A stretch of DNA of 64,000 nt from Streptomonospora mangrovi (GCF_027604915.1 NZ_JAJAQC010000029.1:25593-89592); one strand, 5' to 3'; counted from the first letter of the stretch, positions 17,026-26,058 are shown. Notes: generated from the letters alone by a model not told the origin. Numbers and translations are program-made.

Positions 17026-18048
17026 ATGCAGGGGTGGCCGTGGTGGGCCAGTGCGCTGGTGATGGTGGCCGCCGCCGCGGCGCTGTTCATCGGGGGCGGA
17101 CCGTTCACCCGCCTGGTGGACCGCCTCGCCGACCGGACCGGCATGGGCGGGACCCTGGCCGGGATCATCCTGGTGGGCGCGGTGACCGCGCTGCCCGGCC
17201 TGATCACCAGCGTGCTGGGCGCGGCCCGGGGCGACGCCGAGTTCGCGATGAACAACGCGCTGGGCGGTATCGCCCTCCAGACGGTGTTCATCGCGCTGGC
17301 CGACGTGTTCTACCGGCGCGCCAACCTGGAGCACGCGGCGGCCTCGCTGCCCAACCTGCTCGCGCCCATCGGGCTGTCGATCATGCTGTCGACCGTCCTG
17401 CTGGCGGGCGCCGGACCGCAGATCACCGTGTTCGGCGTCCATCCGGTGTCGCTGCTGCTGGTGTTCCTGTACTGGTACTGGCTGCGGCTGTCGCGCAAGG
17501 TCGGCGACCACCCCATGTGGCGGGTCGAACCCACGCGGAACACCCAGCACGACGACCCCGACCCCTCCGCGCGGCGGCCCGGGGAGTCGCTGCGGTCGAT
17601 GTGGCTGAAGTTCGCCGGGCTGGCGGCGCTGGTGGCCCTCACCGGGTACGCCACCGGCGAGGCGGGCCTGGCGCTGACCGAGCAGACGGGGCTGTCCAGC
17701 GGCGTGGTGGGCGCGGTGATCACCGGCTTCGTGACCTCGCTGCCCGAACTGGTGACCGTGCTCTACGCGGTGCGCATCCGCGCCCTGCACCTGGCCATCG
17801 GCGACATCATCGGCGGCAACGGGTTCGACGTGCTGTTCCTGTCGGCCAGCGACGTCGCCTACCGCGAGGGCTCGGTCTACGGCGCCATGACCGAGGGCGT
17901 GGTGCTGCTGGTGGCCCTGGGCATCGTGCTGAACCTGCTGGTGGCTGCCGGGCTGATCCGCCGCCAGGAGCACGGGATCGGCTTCGAGGGCGTGGCGATG
18001 TTCGCCTTCTACGCGCTGGGCATCGGCTTCCTGATGGCCATGGGGTAG
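17026..18048 (+). CDS. Sodium/calcium exchanger-like membrane protein (CaCA superfamily)
   Basis: 340 aa with about ten hydrophobic spans; ATG at 17026 follows AAGGGG at 8 nt. Two inverted alpha-repeats are visible: AVTALPGLITSVLGAARGDAEFAMNNALGG (split by helices) near residues 44-75, and GFVTSLPELVTVLYAVRIRA with IGDIIGGNGFDVLF near residues 232-267. In exchangers the two repeats normally each carry a Glu (PE) for cation binding. Here the second keeps PE but the first has PG, so ion stoichiometry or selectivity may differ. A hydrophilic loop at about 165-190 separates the halves. It is convergent with the CDF gene and shares a terminator with it. Confidence 0.85.
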   Translation: MQGWPWWASALVMVAAAAALFIGGGPFTRLVDRLADRTGMGGTLAGIILVGAVTALPGLITSVLGAARGDAEFAMNNALGGIALQTVFIALADVFYRRANLEHAAASLPNLLAPIGLSIMLSTVLLAGAGPQITVFGVHPVSLLLVFLYWYWLRLSRKVGDHPMWRVEPTRNTQHDDPDPSARRPGESLRSMWLKFAGLAALVALTGYATGEAGLALTEQTGLSSGVVGAVITGFVTSLPELVTVLYAVRIRALHLAIGDIIGGNGFDVLFLSASDVAYREGSVYGAMTEGVVLLVALGIVLNLLVAAGLIRRQEHGIGFEGVAMFAFYALGIGFLMAMG

Positions 18049-18052
18049 GGCA

Positions 18053-18077
18053 GCGGCCGCCCCCCATGGGCGGCCGC
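18053..18077. terminator. Bidirectional terminator between exchanger and CDF genes
   Basis: A perfect 10-bp stem, GCGGCCGCCC with GGGCGGCCGC, and a 5-nt loop, starting 5 nt after the plus-strand stop at 18048 and 48 nt before the minus-strand stop at 18125. Confidence 0.7.
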
Positions 18078-18124
18078 GACGACCGCCGCCCCCAGCCTCC
18101 GCCCGCCCTCGGCGCCCCCGGCCC

Positions 18125-19081
18125 TCATCCCGGCTGGGCGCCGCCGGGGGCCGCGGTGCTGCCCGGGGTGGCGCGGAGCAGGTCGGGTTCGATGTAGATC
18201 AGTCCGGCGATGGGCACCGCCGCGCGGATGCGCTCCTCGGCGGCGTTGATGGCGCGCACCACGTCGCCCGCGTCGTCCCGGACGTCCACGGCGATCTTGG
18301 CGGCCACCAGCAGCTCCTCGGGGCCGAGGTGCAGGGTGCGCATGTGGATCACGGTGTCGACGTCCTCGCCCGCCAGCAGCGCCCGGCGGATGCGCCCCAC
18401 GTGCTCGGGGCTGGCCGACTCCCCGATGAGCAGGCTCTTGACCTCCAGCGCCAGCACCACGGCGATGGCCACCAGCAGCAGCCCGATCGCGCCGGTGCCC
18501 AGGCCGTCCCACACGCCGTTGCCGGTGACCAGCGTCAGCCCCACGCCCAGCAGCGCGAACACCAGGCCCAGCAGGGCGCCGGTGTCCTCCAGCAGGATCA
18601 CGGGCAGCTCGGGCGCCTTGGCGCGGCGGATGAAGGCGAACCATCCCGAGTCGCCGCGCACCTGGTTGGACTCGCGCACGGCCGTGCGCAGCGCGGTGCC
18701 CTCCATCGCCATCGACACCAGCAGCACGGCCACCGGGACCCAGTGCCAGGCGGTGATGGGGTGGGGGTCGGCGATCTTGTGCCACGCCTCGTACAGCGCG
18801 AAGCACCCGCCCAGCGAGAACAGCACGATGGCCACGAGGAAGGCGTAGATGTAGCGCTCGCGGCCGTAGCCGAAGGGGTGCTCGGCGTCGGGGCGGCGGC
18901 GCGCCCGGTGGCCGCCCACCAGCAGCAGGGCCTGGTTGCCGGAGTCGGCGACGGAGTGGATGGACTCCGCCAGCATCGCCGACGACCCCGTCAGCAGGTA
19001 GGCGACGAACTTGGTGGCGGCGATTCCCAGGTTGGCGCCCAGCGCCGTGACCACCGCCCGTGTGCTTCCCTCAGCGCTCAT
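18125..19081 (-). CDS. Cation diffusion facilitator family transporter
   Basis: 318 aa with six predicted membrane spans and a cytosolic C-terminal domain. The first metal-site motif is intact (ESIHSVADSGNQ, His-x-x-x-Asp). The second site reads LLEDTGALLG, i.e. Glu-x-x-x-(Asp) where zinc exporters have His-x-x-x-Asp; this is the pattern of the SLC30A9/ZnT9-like branch. PFGYGRERYIYAF and the C-terminal LHLGPEELLVAAKIAV also fit that branch. The metal is therefore uncertain (Zn, Mn, Co or Fe). Start ATG 19081. The 133-bp gap to the kinase gene shows nothing. Confidence 0.9.
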   Translation of the reverse strand: MSAEGSTRAVVTALGANLGIAATKFVAYLLTGSSAMLAESIHSVADSGNQALLLVGGHRARRRPDAEHPFGYGRERYIYAFLVAIVLFSLGGCFALYEAWHKIADPHPITAWHWVPVAVLLVSMAMEGTALRTAVRESNQVRGDSGWFAFIRRAKAPELPVILLEDTGALLGLVFALLGVGLTLVTGNGVWDGLGTGAIGLLLVAIAVVLALEVKSLLIGESASPEHVGRIRRALLAGEDVDTVIHMRTLHLGPEELLVAAKIAVDVRDDAGDVVRAINAAEERIRAAVPIAGLIYIEPDLLRATPGSTAAPGGAQPG

Positions 19082-19214
19082 GACTTCCCCCGTCGGCGTC
19101 CGAGATCCCCGCGGTCTGCGCGAACCCGCGCATCCTACGCTCGTATCCGCCGACGTGCGCAGGCGCCCCGCCGGTCCTTGCCCGGCCCCCCGGACCCCCG
19201 TCCCCTCGACCCCC

Positions 19215-21605
19215 TCAGTCCGCCGTGGCCGCCAGCACCACCACCGGCCGGGTGCCGAGGGTGTGAGAGAAGCCCATGGGCCCGGGGTTCTCCACGGGCT
19301 CGGCGACGGTGCAGTCGCCCAGCACGCGCCCCACCCGGCCGCCCTCCGGCAGGGACGGGGTGATCTGCTCGCAGGCGTAGTCGCCGATCAGCAGGGTCTG
19401 CACGCCGGTGCCCGAGTAGTCCATCAGCATCTCGCCCTCGCCCGCCGCGAACGCCTCGGCCAGATCCATGGCCTGGCCGCAGGACATGTCCCACACCTGG
19501 GGCCGGACCTCGTAGCTCTCGCCGTCGGCCTCGACCCGACCGCAGACCGGCGTGACGATGAGGGAGCTCACCTGGGGCAGCGCGCCCTCCGTCGCCATGG
19601 TGGTGTCGGGCGGCTGGGGGTCGGCGATCTCGGGCGCCTCGTCCACCGCCGTGAACTCGACGCTGATGCGCCACTCCTCGTGGGTGTGCTCCAGCCGCAG
19701 CGGGTCGCCGGTCTCGGCGTCCACCCACAGCCGCCCGGTGGTCTGCGAGCGCTCCACCCGGCCCTCCGACAGCACGCGGGCGGTCATGGGGCCGGAGAAC
19801 ACCTGCGCCGCCACCCCGCCGACGTCCTCGGTCTCCTCCTGCTCCACCAGTTCGCCCGACTCCGCCAGGGAGGTGAGGGCGTCGGCGACCATCTGGGGGC
19901 CGTAGTCGCCGGCCGGGTAGTCGGCGGGGTCGGCGTAGGCGGGCGCCTCGCCGGTGGCCTCGTCGGCCGCGCCGTAGACGTAGACGGCGCCGTCGACGTT
20001 GGCCACGGCCACCACCGACTCCGCCGGCCGGCCGCGGCCCCGGGTGGAGGCGTCGCCGGGGGTGAAGTAGCCGCTGGCCAGGAACACCGGCCGCGCTCCG
20101 CCGGCGTAGGCGTACTCCATCTCGGTGCGGCTCGCCTCCACCGCCTCCTCGGGCGAGACGCCCAGGGCGGCGGCCTCCTGCTCGGCGTGCTCGGCGGTGT
20201 ACTGCCGCACGACCTCGGCGGAGAACCCGCGCCCCTGCTCCAGGCGCTGCGCCGCCGCCTGCACGGTCTCCTCGGGGCTCGGCCCGGCCCAGGCGGTGTA
20301 GCCGGCGATCCCCCCGGCCACCACTCCCCCGCCCACCACGATGGTGGCGGTGGCCGCCGCGATCTTGCCCAGCGCGATACCGGCGGCCCCCTGGGCGGCC
20401 GCGCCGCCGGCGCCGGTGGTGCCGGCGCCGCCCAGGCCGCCCAGCGCACCCGCGCCCGCTGCGGTGCCGCCCGCTCCGGAGCCTCCGGCGCCCGCACCGG
20501 CGCCGCCGGCCGCACCGGCCAGGGCGTTGGCCCCGGCCAGGGTCGCGCCGACCGCGGCGGTGCCCGCCCCCAGGGTGACGCCGGCGGCGGCCGCCCACAG
20601 CGCGGGCTCGTGCCAGCCGGCGTCGATACCGCGCCAGTGCCGGGCCAGCGCCGAGCGCAGCCGGTCGGCCAGTGGCCGGGCGCGCTCGGGCCGCCCGTCG
20701 GGCGACTCCTCGTCCTCGCCCTGGACCAGGTCCAGCAGCGCGGTGAACGCCTCCAGCGCGGCGGGGCGGTCCTCGGGCCGCTTGGCCAGCGCCCGCTCCA
20801 CCAGCGGCAGCAGGTCCGCGGGCACCCCGTCGAGGTCGGGCTCGCCGGTGAGGACGCGCTCCTTGAGTTCGGCGGCACTGCCCGTGCCGAAGGGGGCGCG
20901 CCCGGTCGCGGCGAGCACGACCAGGCCGCCCCAGGCGAACATGTCGACCGGCGGCGCGGCGGGCGCGCCCCGGTAGCGCTCGGGCGCCACCCAGCCGGGG
21001 GTGCCGTAGGAGGCGCCCGCGTCGGCGCCCTCGGCGTCGTCGGGCGCGGTCGCGATCCCGAAGTCGACGATTTTGGGGCCGTCGGGCGCCAGGATGACGT
21101 TGCCGGGCTTGATGTCGCGGTGCACGATCCCGGCGGCGTGGACGGCGGCCAGCGCCTCGGCGGTGCCGGCGGCGAAGGCCCGCAGCATGTCGCCGTCGAG
21201 CGTGCCGACCTGGCGGACGTGCTGGTGGAGGGTGCGGCCGGCGATGTAGTCGGTGGCCACCCACGGGCTGGGCGCGTCGGGGTCGGCGGCGTGCACGGCG
21301 GCGGTGCAGACGCCGTTGGCGCGGCGCAGCAGCGCGACCTCGCGGGCGAAGGCGGCGCGGAAGGCGGGGTCGGCGGCGTGGTCGGCGTGGACGGTCTTGA
21401 CGGCCAGGCAGCGGCCGTGCGGGTCCAGCCCGCCGTAGACGGCGCCCATGCCGCCGGCGCCGATGCGGCCGACGATCCGGTAGGGGCCGATCGCGCGGGG
21501 GTCCTCGGGCCGCAGGGGGTTCAGCTCCACGGGGAGCGGGGCGGCGGCGGGCGCGTCGTCGCGGGGGTGTGAGGGCTCGCCGGGAGTGGCGGAGGCGCCG
21601 CTCAT
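19215..21605 (-). CDS. Membrane serine/threonine protein kinase with extracellular sensor domain
   Basis: 796 aa; ATG 21605, with GAAAGG about 11 nt upstream. The kinase domain at about 40-310 has the Gly-rich loop GAGGMGAVYGG (49-59), catalytic Lys70, HRDIKPGN (162-169) and DFG (181-183), all intact. A long Ala/Gly-rich stretch at about 395-445 leads into one membrane helix (ATATIVVGGGVVAGGIAGYTAW). The outer domain of about 330 residues resembles lipoprotein-type beta folds: MVADALTSLAESGELVEQEE, then RLWVDAETGDPLRLEH, and a cysteine pair in the last third. This matches Hanks-type kinases of actinomycetes that sense the envelope. The ligand and targets are unknown. Confidence 0.92.
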   Translation of the reverse strand: MSGASATPGEPSHPRDDAPAAAPLPVELNPLRPEDPRAIGPYRIVGRIGAGGMGAVYGGLDPHGRCLAVKTVHADHAADPAFRAAFAREVALLRRANGVCTAAVHAADPDAPSPWVATDYIAGRTLHQHVRQVGTLDGDMLRAFAAGTAEALAAVHAAGIVHRDIKPGNVILAPDGPKIVDFGIATAPDDAEGADAGASYGTPGWVAPERYRGAPAAPPVDMFAWGGLVVLAATGRAPFGTGSAAELKERVLTGEPDLDGVPADLLPLVERALAKRPEDRPAALEAFTALLDLVQGEDEESPDGRPERARPLADRLRSALARHWRGIDAGWHEPALWAAAAGVTLGAGTAAVGATLAGANALAGAAGGAGAGAGGSGAGGTAAGAGALGGLGGAGTTGAGGAAAQGAAGIALGKIAAATATIVVGGGVVAGGIAGYTAWAGPSPEETVQAAAQRLEQGRGFSAEVVRQYTAEHAEQEAAALGVSPEEAVEASRTEMEYAYAGGARPVFLASGYFTPGDASTRGRGRPAESVVAVANVDGAVYVYGAADEATGEAPAYADPADYPAGDYGPQMVADALTSLAESGELVEQEETEDVGGVAAQVFSGPMTARVLSEGRVERSQTTGRLWVDAETGDPLRLEHTHEEWRISVEFTAVDEAPEIADPQPPDTTMATEGALPQVSSLIVTPVCGRVEADGESYEVRPQVWDMSCGQAMDLAEAFAAGEGEMLMDYSGTGVQTLLIGDYACEQITPSLPEGGRVGRVLGDCTVAEPVENPGPMGFSHTLGTRPVVVLAATAD

Positions 21606-21877
21606 GGGGTGGGGGGGCCTTTCTGGTGGTACGGGCCAAAGCGCGCGGTGGCGCGCCGGGGGTCGGGTGGGCCCGGCCGCACCGGCGCGGCACCGGCGGA
21701 CCGGGTGTGTGTGCCGCCGCGGCCGTGGCGCCGCGGAACGGACGGGATTCAGCGGGCCGCGCCGCCGCGCGCCCACACACCGGTCGTGAGGGTGGCCTTG
21801 CAGCGAAACGGTAGATTACGGCACTGACCGCCGTCGCGCCGCTGGCCACAGGCGGCCACGCGGCCGGCGCCGCCGGC

Positions 21878-21912
21878 GCGGGGCGCGGGCGGCTCAGCCG
21901 CCCGCGCCCCGC
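21878..21912 (-). terminator. 16-bp hairpin enclosing the MpaB stop codon
   Basis: Perfect 16-bp arms at 21878-21893 and 21897-21912; the 3-nt loop (21894-21896) is the stop codon of the minus-strand gene. Half the stem is therefore coding sequence. It is very likely the terminator. Confidence 0.6.
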
Positions 21913-23126
21913 CCCGCGGCCGGCTTCTCGCCCGCTCCCGCGTCCGGTCCCCCGCCGTCGGCGGCGGTGCGGTACTGCGCGGTCTCCAGGTGGGCGAACT
22001 CGGTGCGGCGGTAGGCGGTGTGGGCGGCCAGCGCCCGCTGCCATGAGTCGGGGGTGGCGCGCTCGGCCTCGCGCAGCCGGGCGTTGGGCAGGGCGATCAG
22101 CGGCACGAACGGGGCGATGTCCTCGGCGGGGATCCCCAGCGCGTCGGCGGCGGTGTCGCCCTGCATCAGCCGGGTCAGGGCGTGCAGCATGCGGCGCGCC
22201 TCGGGCTCGGCCAGGCCCAGCAGGGAGCCCAGTTGGCCGCCGGCCAGGGCGTCGATGAGGGCGTGCACCAGGGCGCGGGCGTGGTCGTCGGGGGGGTCGT
22301 TGGCCGCCTCCAGCAGGTCGAGCAGGGCGCCGGCCGTGGCGTGGTCGGCGGCGCCGGCGTGGAAGTCGGGGTCCACGCCCATCAGCGCGGCGACGGTGTG
22401 CCAGTAGCGGTAGAGGTCGCGCTCCTCCTCAGGGGTGAGGGCGATCCCCACGCGCGCCAGCGCGCGGAAGGGCACCACGGTGAAGTCCAGCCAGGTGCGC
22501 GCCAGGTCGACCTGGTTGACGGGCACGCCCCACCGCGCGGTGTCCCAGCCGCGCCTCTGGGCGGCCGCGCGCACGCGGGCGTGCAGCAGGCGCACCTGGA
22601 CGCTGTCGACGTAGCCGGGCGCGCCCACGCGCAGCCCGCCGGGCAGGATCGCGTTGACCCGCCACAGGCCGGTCTCGGCCAGCCGCCGCTCGGCGTCGCC
22701 GGTCAGGCGGCCCGTGCCGGTGAGGACCCGGGCGATGGCCGGCGCGCTGTAGGTGTGCACCAGCGAGCCCAGCGCGAAGCTGATGCGGCTCCAGAAGGCG
22801 TCGACGGTCATGGACGCGACGTCGCCGCGCTCCAGCAGGGCGGGGTCGGCCGCCGCGACGGCGGCCTCGGCGTCGGCGAGCAGGGCGGCGACGGCGGGCG
22901 GGGGGTCGGTGAGGGCGGCCAGGCCCTCGCGCAGGCCGGTGGCGAGCGCGGCGCGGGCGGGCGCGGCCGCGCCGCCGGAGAGTTCGGCGACGGCGGCGTC
23001 GGCGAGGGGGTCGCCCATGGCCAGGCCCCGGCTCAGCAGCCGCGGGCCGGCCGCGCCGTGGCGGGCCGCCACCGCCTCGGGGTCGCGCAGCCGCGGCGCA
23101 GCGGTGGTCGAGGGGTTGTCGGTCAT
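21894..23126 (-). CDS. Oxygenase MpaB family protein (DUF2236)
   Basis: 410 aa; ATG 23126 with GGAAGG 5 nt upstream. It is predominantly helical, with the family hallmarks GDVASMTVDAFWSRISFALG, an arginine/histidine-rich core (VNQVDLARTWLDFTVVPFRA, YRYWHTVAALMGVDPDF) and ALPNARLREAERATP. The DUF2236/MpaB family is related to the latex-clearing protein and is thought to bind haem; members act in meroterpenoid cleavage in fungi, but bacterial roles are mostly unknown. A Gly/Ala-rich tail of about 25 residues closes the protein, where the terminator stem overlaps the coding end. There are no functional partners nearby. Confidence 0.85.
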   Translation of the reverse strand: MTDNPSTTAAPRLRDPEAVAARHGAAGPRLLSRGLAMGDPLADAAVAELSGGAAAPARAALATGLREGLAALTDPPPAVAALLADAEAAVAAADPALLERGDVASMTVDAFWSRISFALGSLVHTYSAPAIARVLTGTGRLTGDAERRLAETGLWRVNAILPGGLRVGAPGYVDSVQVRLLHARVRAAAQRRGWDTARWGVPVNQVDLARTWLDFTVVPFRALARVGIALTPEEERDLYRYWHTVAALMGVDPDFHAGAADHATAGALLDLLEAANDPPDDHARALVHALIDALAGGQLGSLLGLAEPEARRMLHALTRLMQGDTAADALGIPAEDIAPFVPLIALPNARLREAERATPDSWQRALAAHTAYRRTEFAHLETAQYRTAADGGGPDAGAGEKPAAGRGAGG

Positions 23127-24382
23127 GGCTGCCTTCCCACCGTCGGCCCACGCCGTGGGCATGATCACCGAGCGCAGACTACCGACTACGCGAACGTGTC
23201 GGCGCCGGGGTCGGTTCCCGGCGCGGTGGAGGGCGCCACGGGGCGGCAGGGGGCGGGCCGGCAGTGGAACTGGAACCCGCAAATCGCGAAATTCCTTCAC
23301 ATCTCACCGCGGAAGTGCGGCGGACCGGCTCCCCGGACGGGCGAAGGGGGCGAAAAAGGGTTCGACCGAATTACCCGGAGAGGAGGTGTACATACGGTTC
23401 GCCGGTGTCCATCCCGGCTATTTTCCCCGCGCCGTTGCCCCGAGAATAGCGCGAACCGGCGGCGGTCACCGAGGGTCACGTCCGGGGCGGCCGAGCGGCC
23501 CCGCGCACGGCATCACCCAATGCGCGGGCACATGCAGTGTTTCCTGGTGGTTCGCCCCCGCCTCGGCCGATGCGGATGCAAACACACCGGCGGAATTGCG
23601 CAAGTTGATCTTCGGGCGCCGGCGCGGCATTCCGGTCGCGGACGCGGGCCGGCGGCAATGAGTTCGGCCGCTGGCCGACATCGGCCGGTGGACGGCGGCC
23701 ACCTTGCGTGCGTGCCAGGATACAAAGGGAGAGGCCACCGGCACCCCGGCAGGTCAGCACCATGATCGAATCCGGGGCAGGTGCGCGGAATGCCGGATCG
23801 GCGCGCCCGCGCACCGCGTTTTCCCCGGCTTATCGCCGGGGCCGTCCGGGCGGTGGCCTATGCTGATCGACGTGCGGGCGGTTCACAATGACCGCGCCCA
23901 CCTGGGGAAAGCAACGGCGCCGTCCCCGCATCCGGCCACGGCATATGTCCGGCACGGCCCCGCCCCCTCGGGCCGTCGAAACTTCAACTTCCCGAAACAA
24001 TGGCAGCAGGACAGGGAAATCCGGCCGTGATAGGAAATCCGAAAGCATGAATGAGTCTTCAATTCCTGTTCACCCGGACACCGCCGCCGCTATGGTGGAG
24101 TCGCATCGGGGCGCCCGCCGAGCCCGGTATCCCAGTGCCCCCGGCACGTGAACTCCCCCACCGCGGCCACCCCGCCCGGTTCGCTGCCAAAACCCGCAGA
24201 GGAATGGCTCACGGTCATGATGGTAAAGTCCGGAAGGCAGCCGAGTAAGCCCCCGCGCGGCGCACGGGCCGCGCAGTCGCCACCCTTCTCCCACCGTCCC
24301 GCAGTTGCACCGACCGCACAGCGTGACCGTATTCCCTTCGTGGCACACCGCAACTTCCGGCAAAGCGCTCCGTGAGGTTCCG
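23127..24382. other. 1.25-kb region without a convincing gene
   Basis: Base composition drops compared with the flanking genes, and open frames here lack the usual GC-rich third positions. Recognisable items: an isolated GGAGAGGAGG at 23387-23396 with no well-spaced start; a 7-bp GC hairpin (CCCCGGC, loop TTATC, GCCGGGG) at 23823-23841; a TATGCT hexamer at 23859-23864; and a 34-codon ORF with a ribosome site at 24047. It could hold promoters, a small RNA or decayed sequence. Confidence 0.4.
24047..24151 (+). CDS. Possible 34-aa leader or small peptide upstream of the response regulator
   Basis: ATG 24047 with AGGAA about 10 nt upstream encodes a 34-residue peptide starting MNESSIPVHPDTAAAM and ending PSAPGT. 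Codons such as AAT, TCT, TCA, ATT and GTT are rare elsewhere in the window. No cysteine or known motif is present. It ends 231 nt before the regulator start. This may be noise in an AT-richer leader. Confidence 0.2.
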   Translation: MNESSIPVHPDTAAAMVESHRGARRARYPSAPGT

Positions 24383-24445
24383 TTGACTATTCGGATTGTC
24401 TTGGCAGACGACCACACACTTTTGCGTGAAGCGCTCCGTGAGGTT
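24364..24445 (+). repeat. 16-bp direct repeat spanning the regulator start
   Basis: AGCGCTCCGTGAGGTT occurs at 24364-24379, where it supplies the GAGG ribosome site, and again at 24430-24445 inside codons for ALREV. The offset of 66 bp keeps the reading frame, as if the 5' end of the gene had been partly duplicated. Confidence 0.6.
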
Positions 24446-25021
24446 TTGCTGACGGAAGGCGACTTCCGAATCGTCGGTGAGGCCGGCGACGGCGAGTCCG
24501 TCGTCGACTGCGTCTCGCGGGTGCGCCCCGACGTGGTCCTGCTCGACGTCGACATGCCGCGCAGCTCCCCCGTGCAGACCGCCACCCGGCTCCAGGCGGT
24601 GTCGCCGGGCACGGCCGTGATCGTGCTGACCATGTACGACGAGCCCCAACTGGTCAAGGACATGCTCCAGGTGGGCATCAGCGGCTACCTGCACAAGGGG
24701 ATCAGCCGCCGCGACCTGATCGCGGCCATCCACAGCGCCGCCAACGGCCAGCAGCAGGTCACCATGTCGGTCTCGCGCGACACCATGGTGTCGGTGGGCT
24801 CGGGCTCCTCGGGCCTGCTCTCCGAGCGCGAGCAGGAGGTGCTGTCGCTGGTGGCCGTGGCCATGAGCAACCGGCAGATCGCCATGCGGCTGTCCATCAC
24901 CGAGGGCACCGTCAAGCGGCACCTGCGCAACATCTTCGGCAAGCTCGGCGCCGAGTCGCGCATGGACGCGGTCAACAAGAACAAGGCCGTGGTGGCCGAG
25001 CGCTACCACCGCCGGGCCTGA
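24383..25021 (+). CDS. NarL/FixJ family response regulator (LuxR-type HTH)
   Basis: 212 aa. The start is TTG at 24383, because GAGG lies 6-7 nt upstream and the receiver domain begins at once (TIRIVLADDHTLLREAL). Receiver residues: acidic pocket Asp9/Asp10, phosphoacceptor Asp55 (VVLLDVDMP), Thr and Lys in VLTMYDEP and YLHKGI. The LuxR helix-turn-helix occupies about 145-200 (LLSEREQEVLSLVAVAMSNRQIAMRL in parts, TEGTVKRHLRNIFGKLG). No kinase gene is adjacent. The orphan NarL-type kinase at 57696 is the only candidate partner in this window (inference). The long leader upstream suggests regulated expression. Confidence 0.9.
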   Translation: MTIRIVLADDHTLLREALREVLLTEGDFRIVGEAGDGESVVDCVSRVRPDVVLLDVDMPRSSPVQTATRLQAVSPGTAVIVLTMYDEPQLVKDMLQVGISGYLHKGISRRDLIAAIHSAANGQQQVTMSVSRDTMVSVGSGSSGLLSEREQEVLSLVAVAMSNRQIAMRLSITEGTVKRHLRNIFGKLGAESRMDAVNKNKAVVAERYHRRA

Positions 25022-25229
25022 CCGCCGCCCCGCCCGGCCCGCCCGCCGCGCCGCCGCCCCCGCTGTCCCCGCCCCGCGCCCCGGCGGGTCCCTCCTGGTG
25101 GAGCACGCGGTGCGCCGCCCCGGCCAGCAGGCGAAGTGGGCTACCATACACGCCGGTACGCCCGGAAACGCGCAGCGGGCAAGGGGACGGCCGCCTGGGG
25201 AACCGCGGCACGGAGAGTGTAACCTTATG

Positions 25230-25251
25230 GATAGCGATACTGTCCGCTATC
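25230..25251. promoter_or_regulatory. Inverted-repeat operator GATAGCG-N8-CGCTATC at the merR promoter
   Basis: Perfect 7-bp arms (25230-25236 and 25245-25251) around an 8-nt AT-richer spacer that holds GATACT, a possible -10. It lies 57 bp before the MerR gene start. The same arms with the same spacing recur at 46697-46718 upstream of an MMPL gene, so it is probably the binding site of this MerR protein. The rest of 25022-25229 shows no gene. Confidence 0.7.
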
Positions 25252-25307
25252 ACAGTGGACCGTGCGCGTGGCCACCGAAGGCGGCGACAACGTAGGGAGG
25301 CCGGTCC

Positions 25308-26051
25308 ATGCGGATCGCGGAGCTGAGTCGGAGTACAGGCGTGCCCGCGCCCACGATCAAGTACTACCTGCGCGAAGGACTCCTTCCCCCGGGCGAGCGC
25401 ACCAGCCGCAACCAGGCCCAGTACGACGAGCGCCACGTGCGCCGCATCAAGCTGGTACGCGCGCTCGTGGAGGTCGGCGGCCTGTCCATCGCCACCGCGC
25501 GCGACGTGCTGGCCCGCATGGACGCCCCCGAGCACGGCCTGCTCACCTCCCTGGGCAAGGTCCAGTTCGCCATGTCCACCCCGCCCTCGGCCACCGTCGA
25601 GGACGAGGTGTGGGACGAGGCCGTGCGCCGCGTGGACGAACTGATCGAGCGCCGGGGCTGGCGGTCGGTGCCCTCCAACCCCGCCCGCAGAACCCTCGCC
25701 TCGGTCCTGGCCACCCTCCAGCGCCTGGGCCAGACCGACAAGCTCGACCTCCTCGACAGCTACGCCGACGCCGCCGAGCGGATCGTGGACGACGAGATCG
25801 AGGTGCTGCTGCGCCGCCCCGACCTCGACAGCCTCGCCGAGGGCCTGGTGGTGTGGATCGCCCTGGGCGACGTCATGTTCAGCGCGCTGCGCCGCATCGC
25901 CCAGGAGAGCGCCGCCACGCCGCGGGTGCCCGACTCCAACGGCCAGGCGCCCGCCGGGGCCGGGGCCGACGCGGCGGACACCGACGCCGACGCCGACGGC
26001 GACGGCGAGGACCCCGGTCCCGAGCCCGCGAGCCCGGCACCGGAGTCCTGA
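25308..26051 (+). CDS. MerR family transcriptional regulator
   Basis: 247 aa; ATG 25308 with GGGAGG 7 nt upstream. The winged helix MerR DNA-binding domain fills residues 1-70 (MRIAELSRSTGVPAPTIKYYLREGLLPPG, split, then QYDERHVRRIKLVRAL). A helical effector/dimer domain of about 140 residues follows, then an Asp/Ala/Pro-rich disordered tail after about 210. There are no metal-binding cysteines, so it is a ligand- or repressor-type member and not a metal sensor. A 22-bp inverted repeat in its own promoter recurs at the first MMPL promoter (46697), which suggests autoregulation plus control of that exporter. Confidence 0.9.
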   Translation: MRIAELSRSTGVPAPTIKYYLREGLLPPGERTSRNQAQYDERHVRRIKLVRALVEVGGLSIATARDVLARMDAPEHGLLTSLGKVQFAMSTPPSATVEDEVWDEAVRRVDELIERRGWRSVPSNPARRTLASVLATLQRLGQTDKLDLLDSYADAAERIVDDEIEVLLRRPDLDSLAEGLVVWIALGDVMFSALRRIAQESAATPRVPDSNGQAPAGAGADAADTDADADGDGEDPGPEPASPAPES

Positions 26052-26058
26052 TCCCTCC

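Noticed and set aside
23387..23661. Small plus-strand gene after the GGAGAGGAGG sequence
   Set aside because: The only GTG nearby overlaps the ribosome site itself, and the translation has no family resemblance or codon bias.
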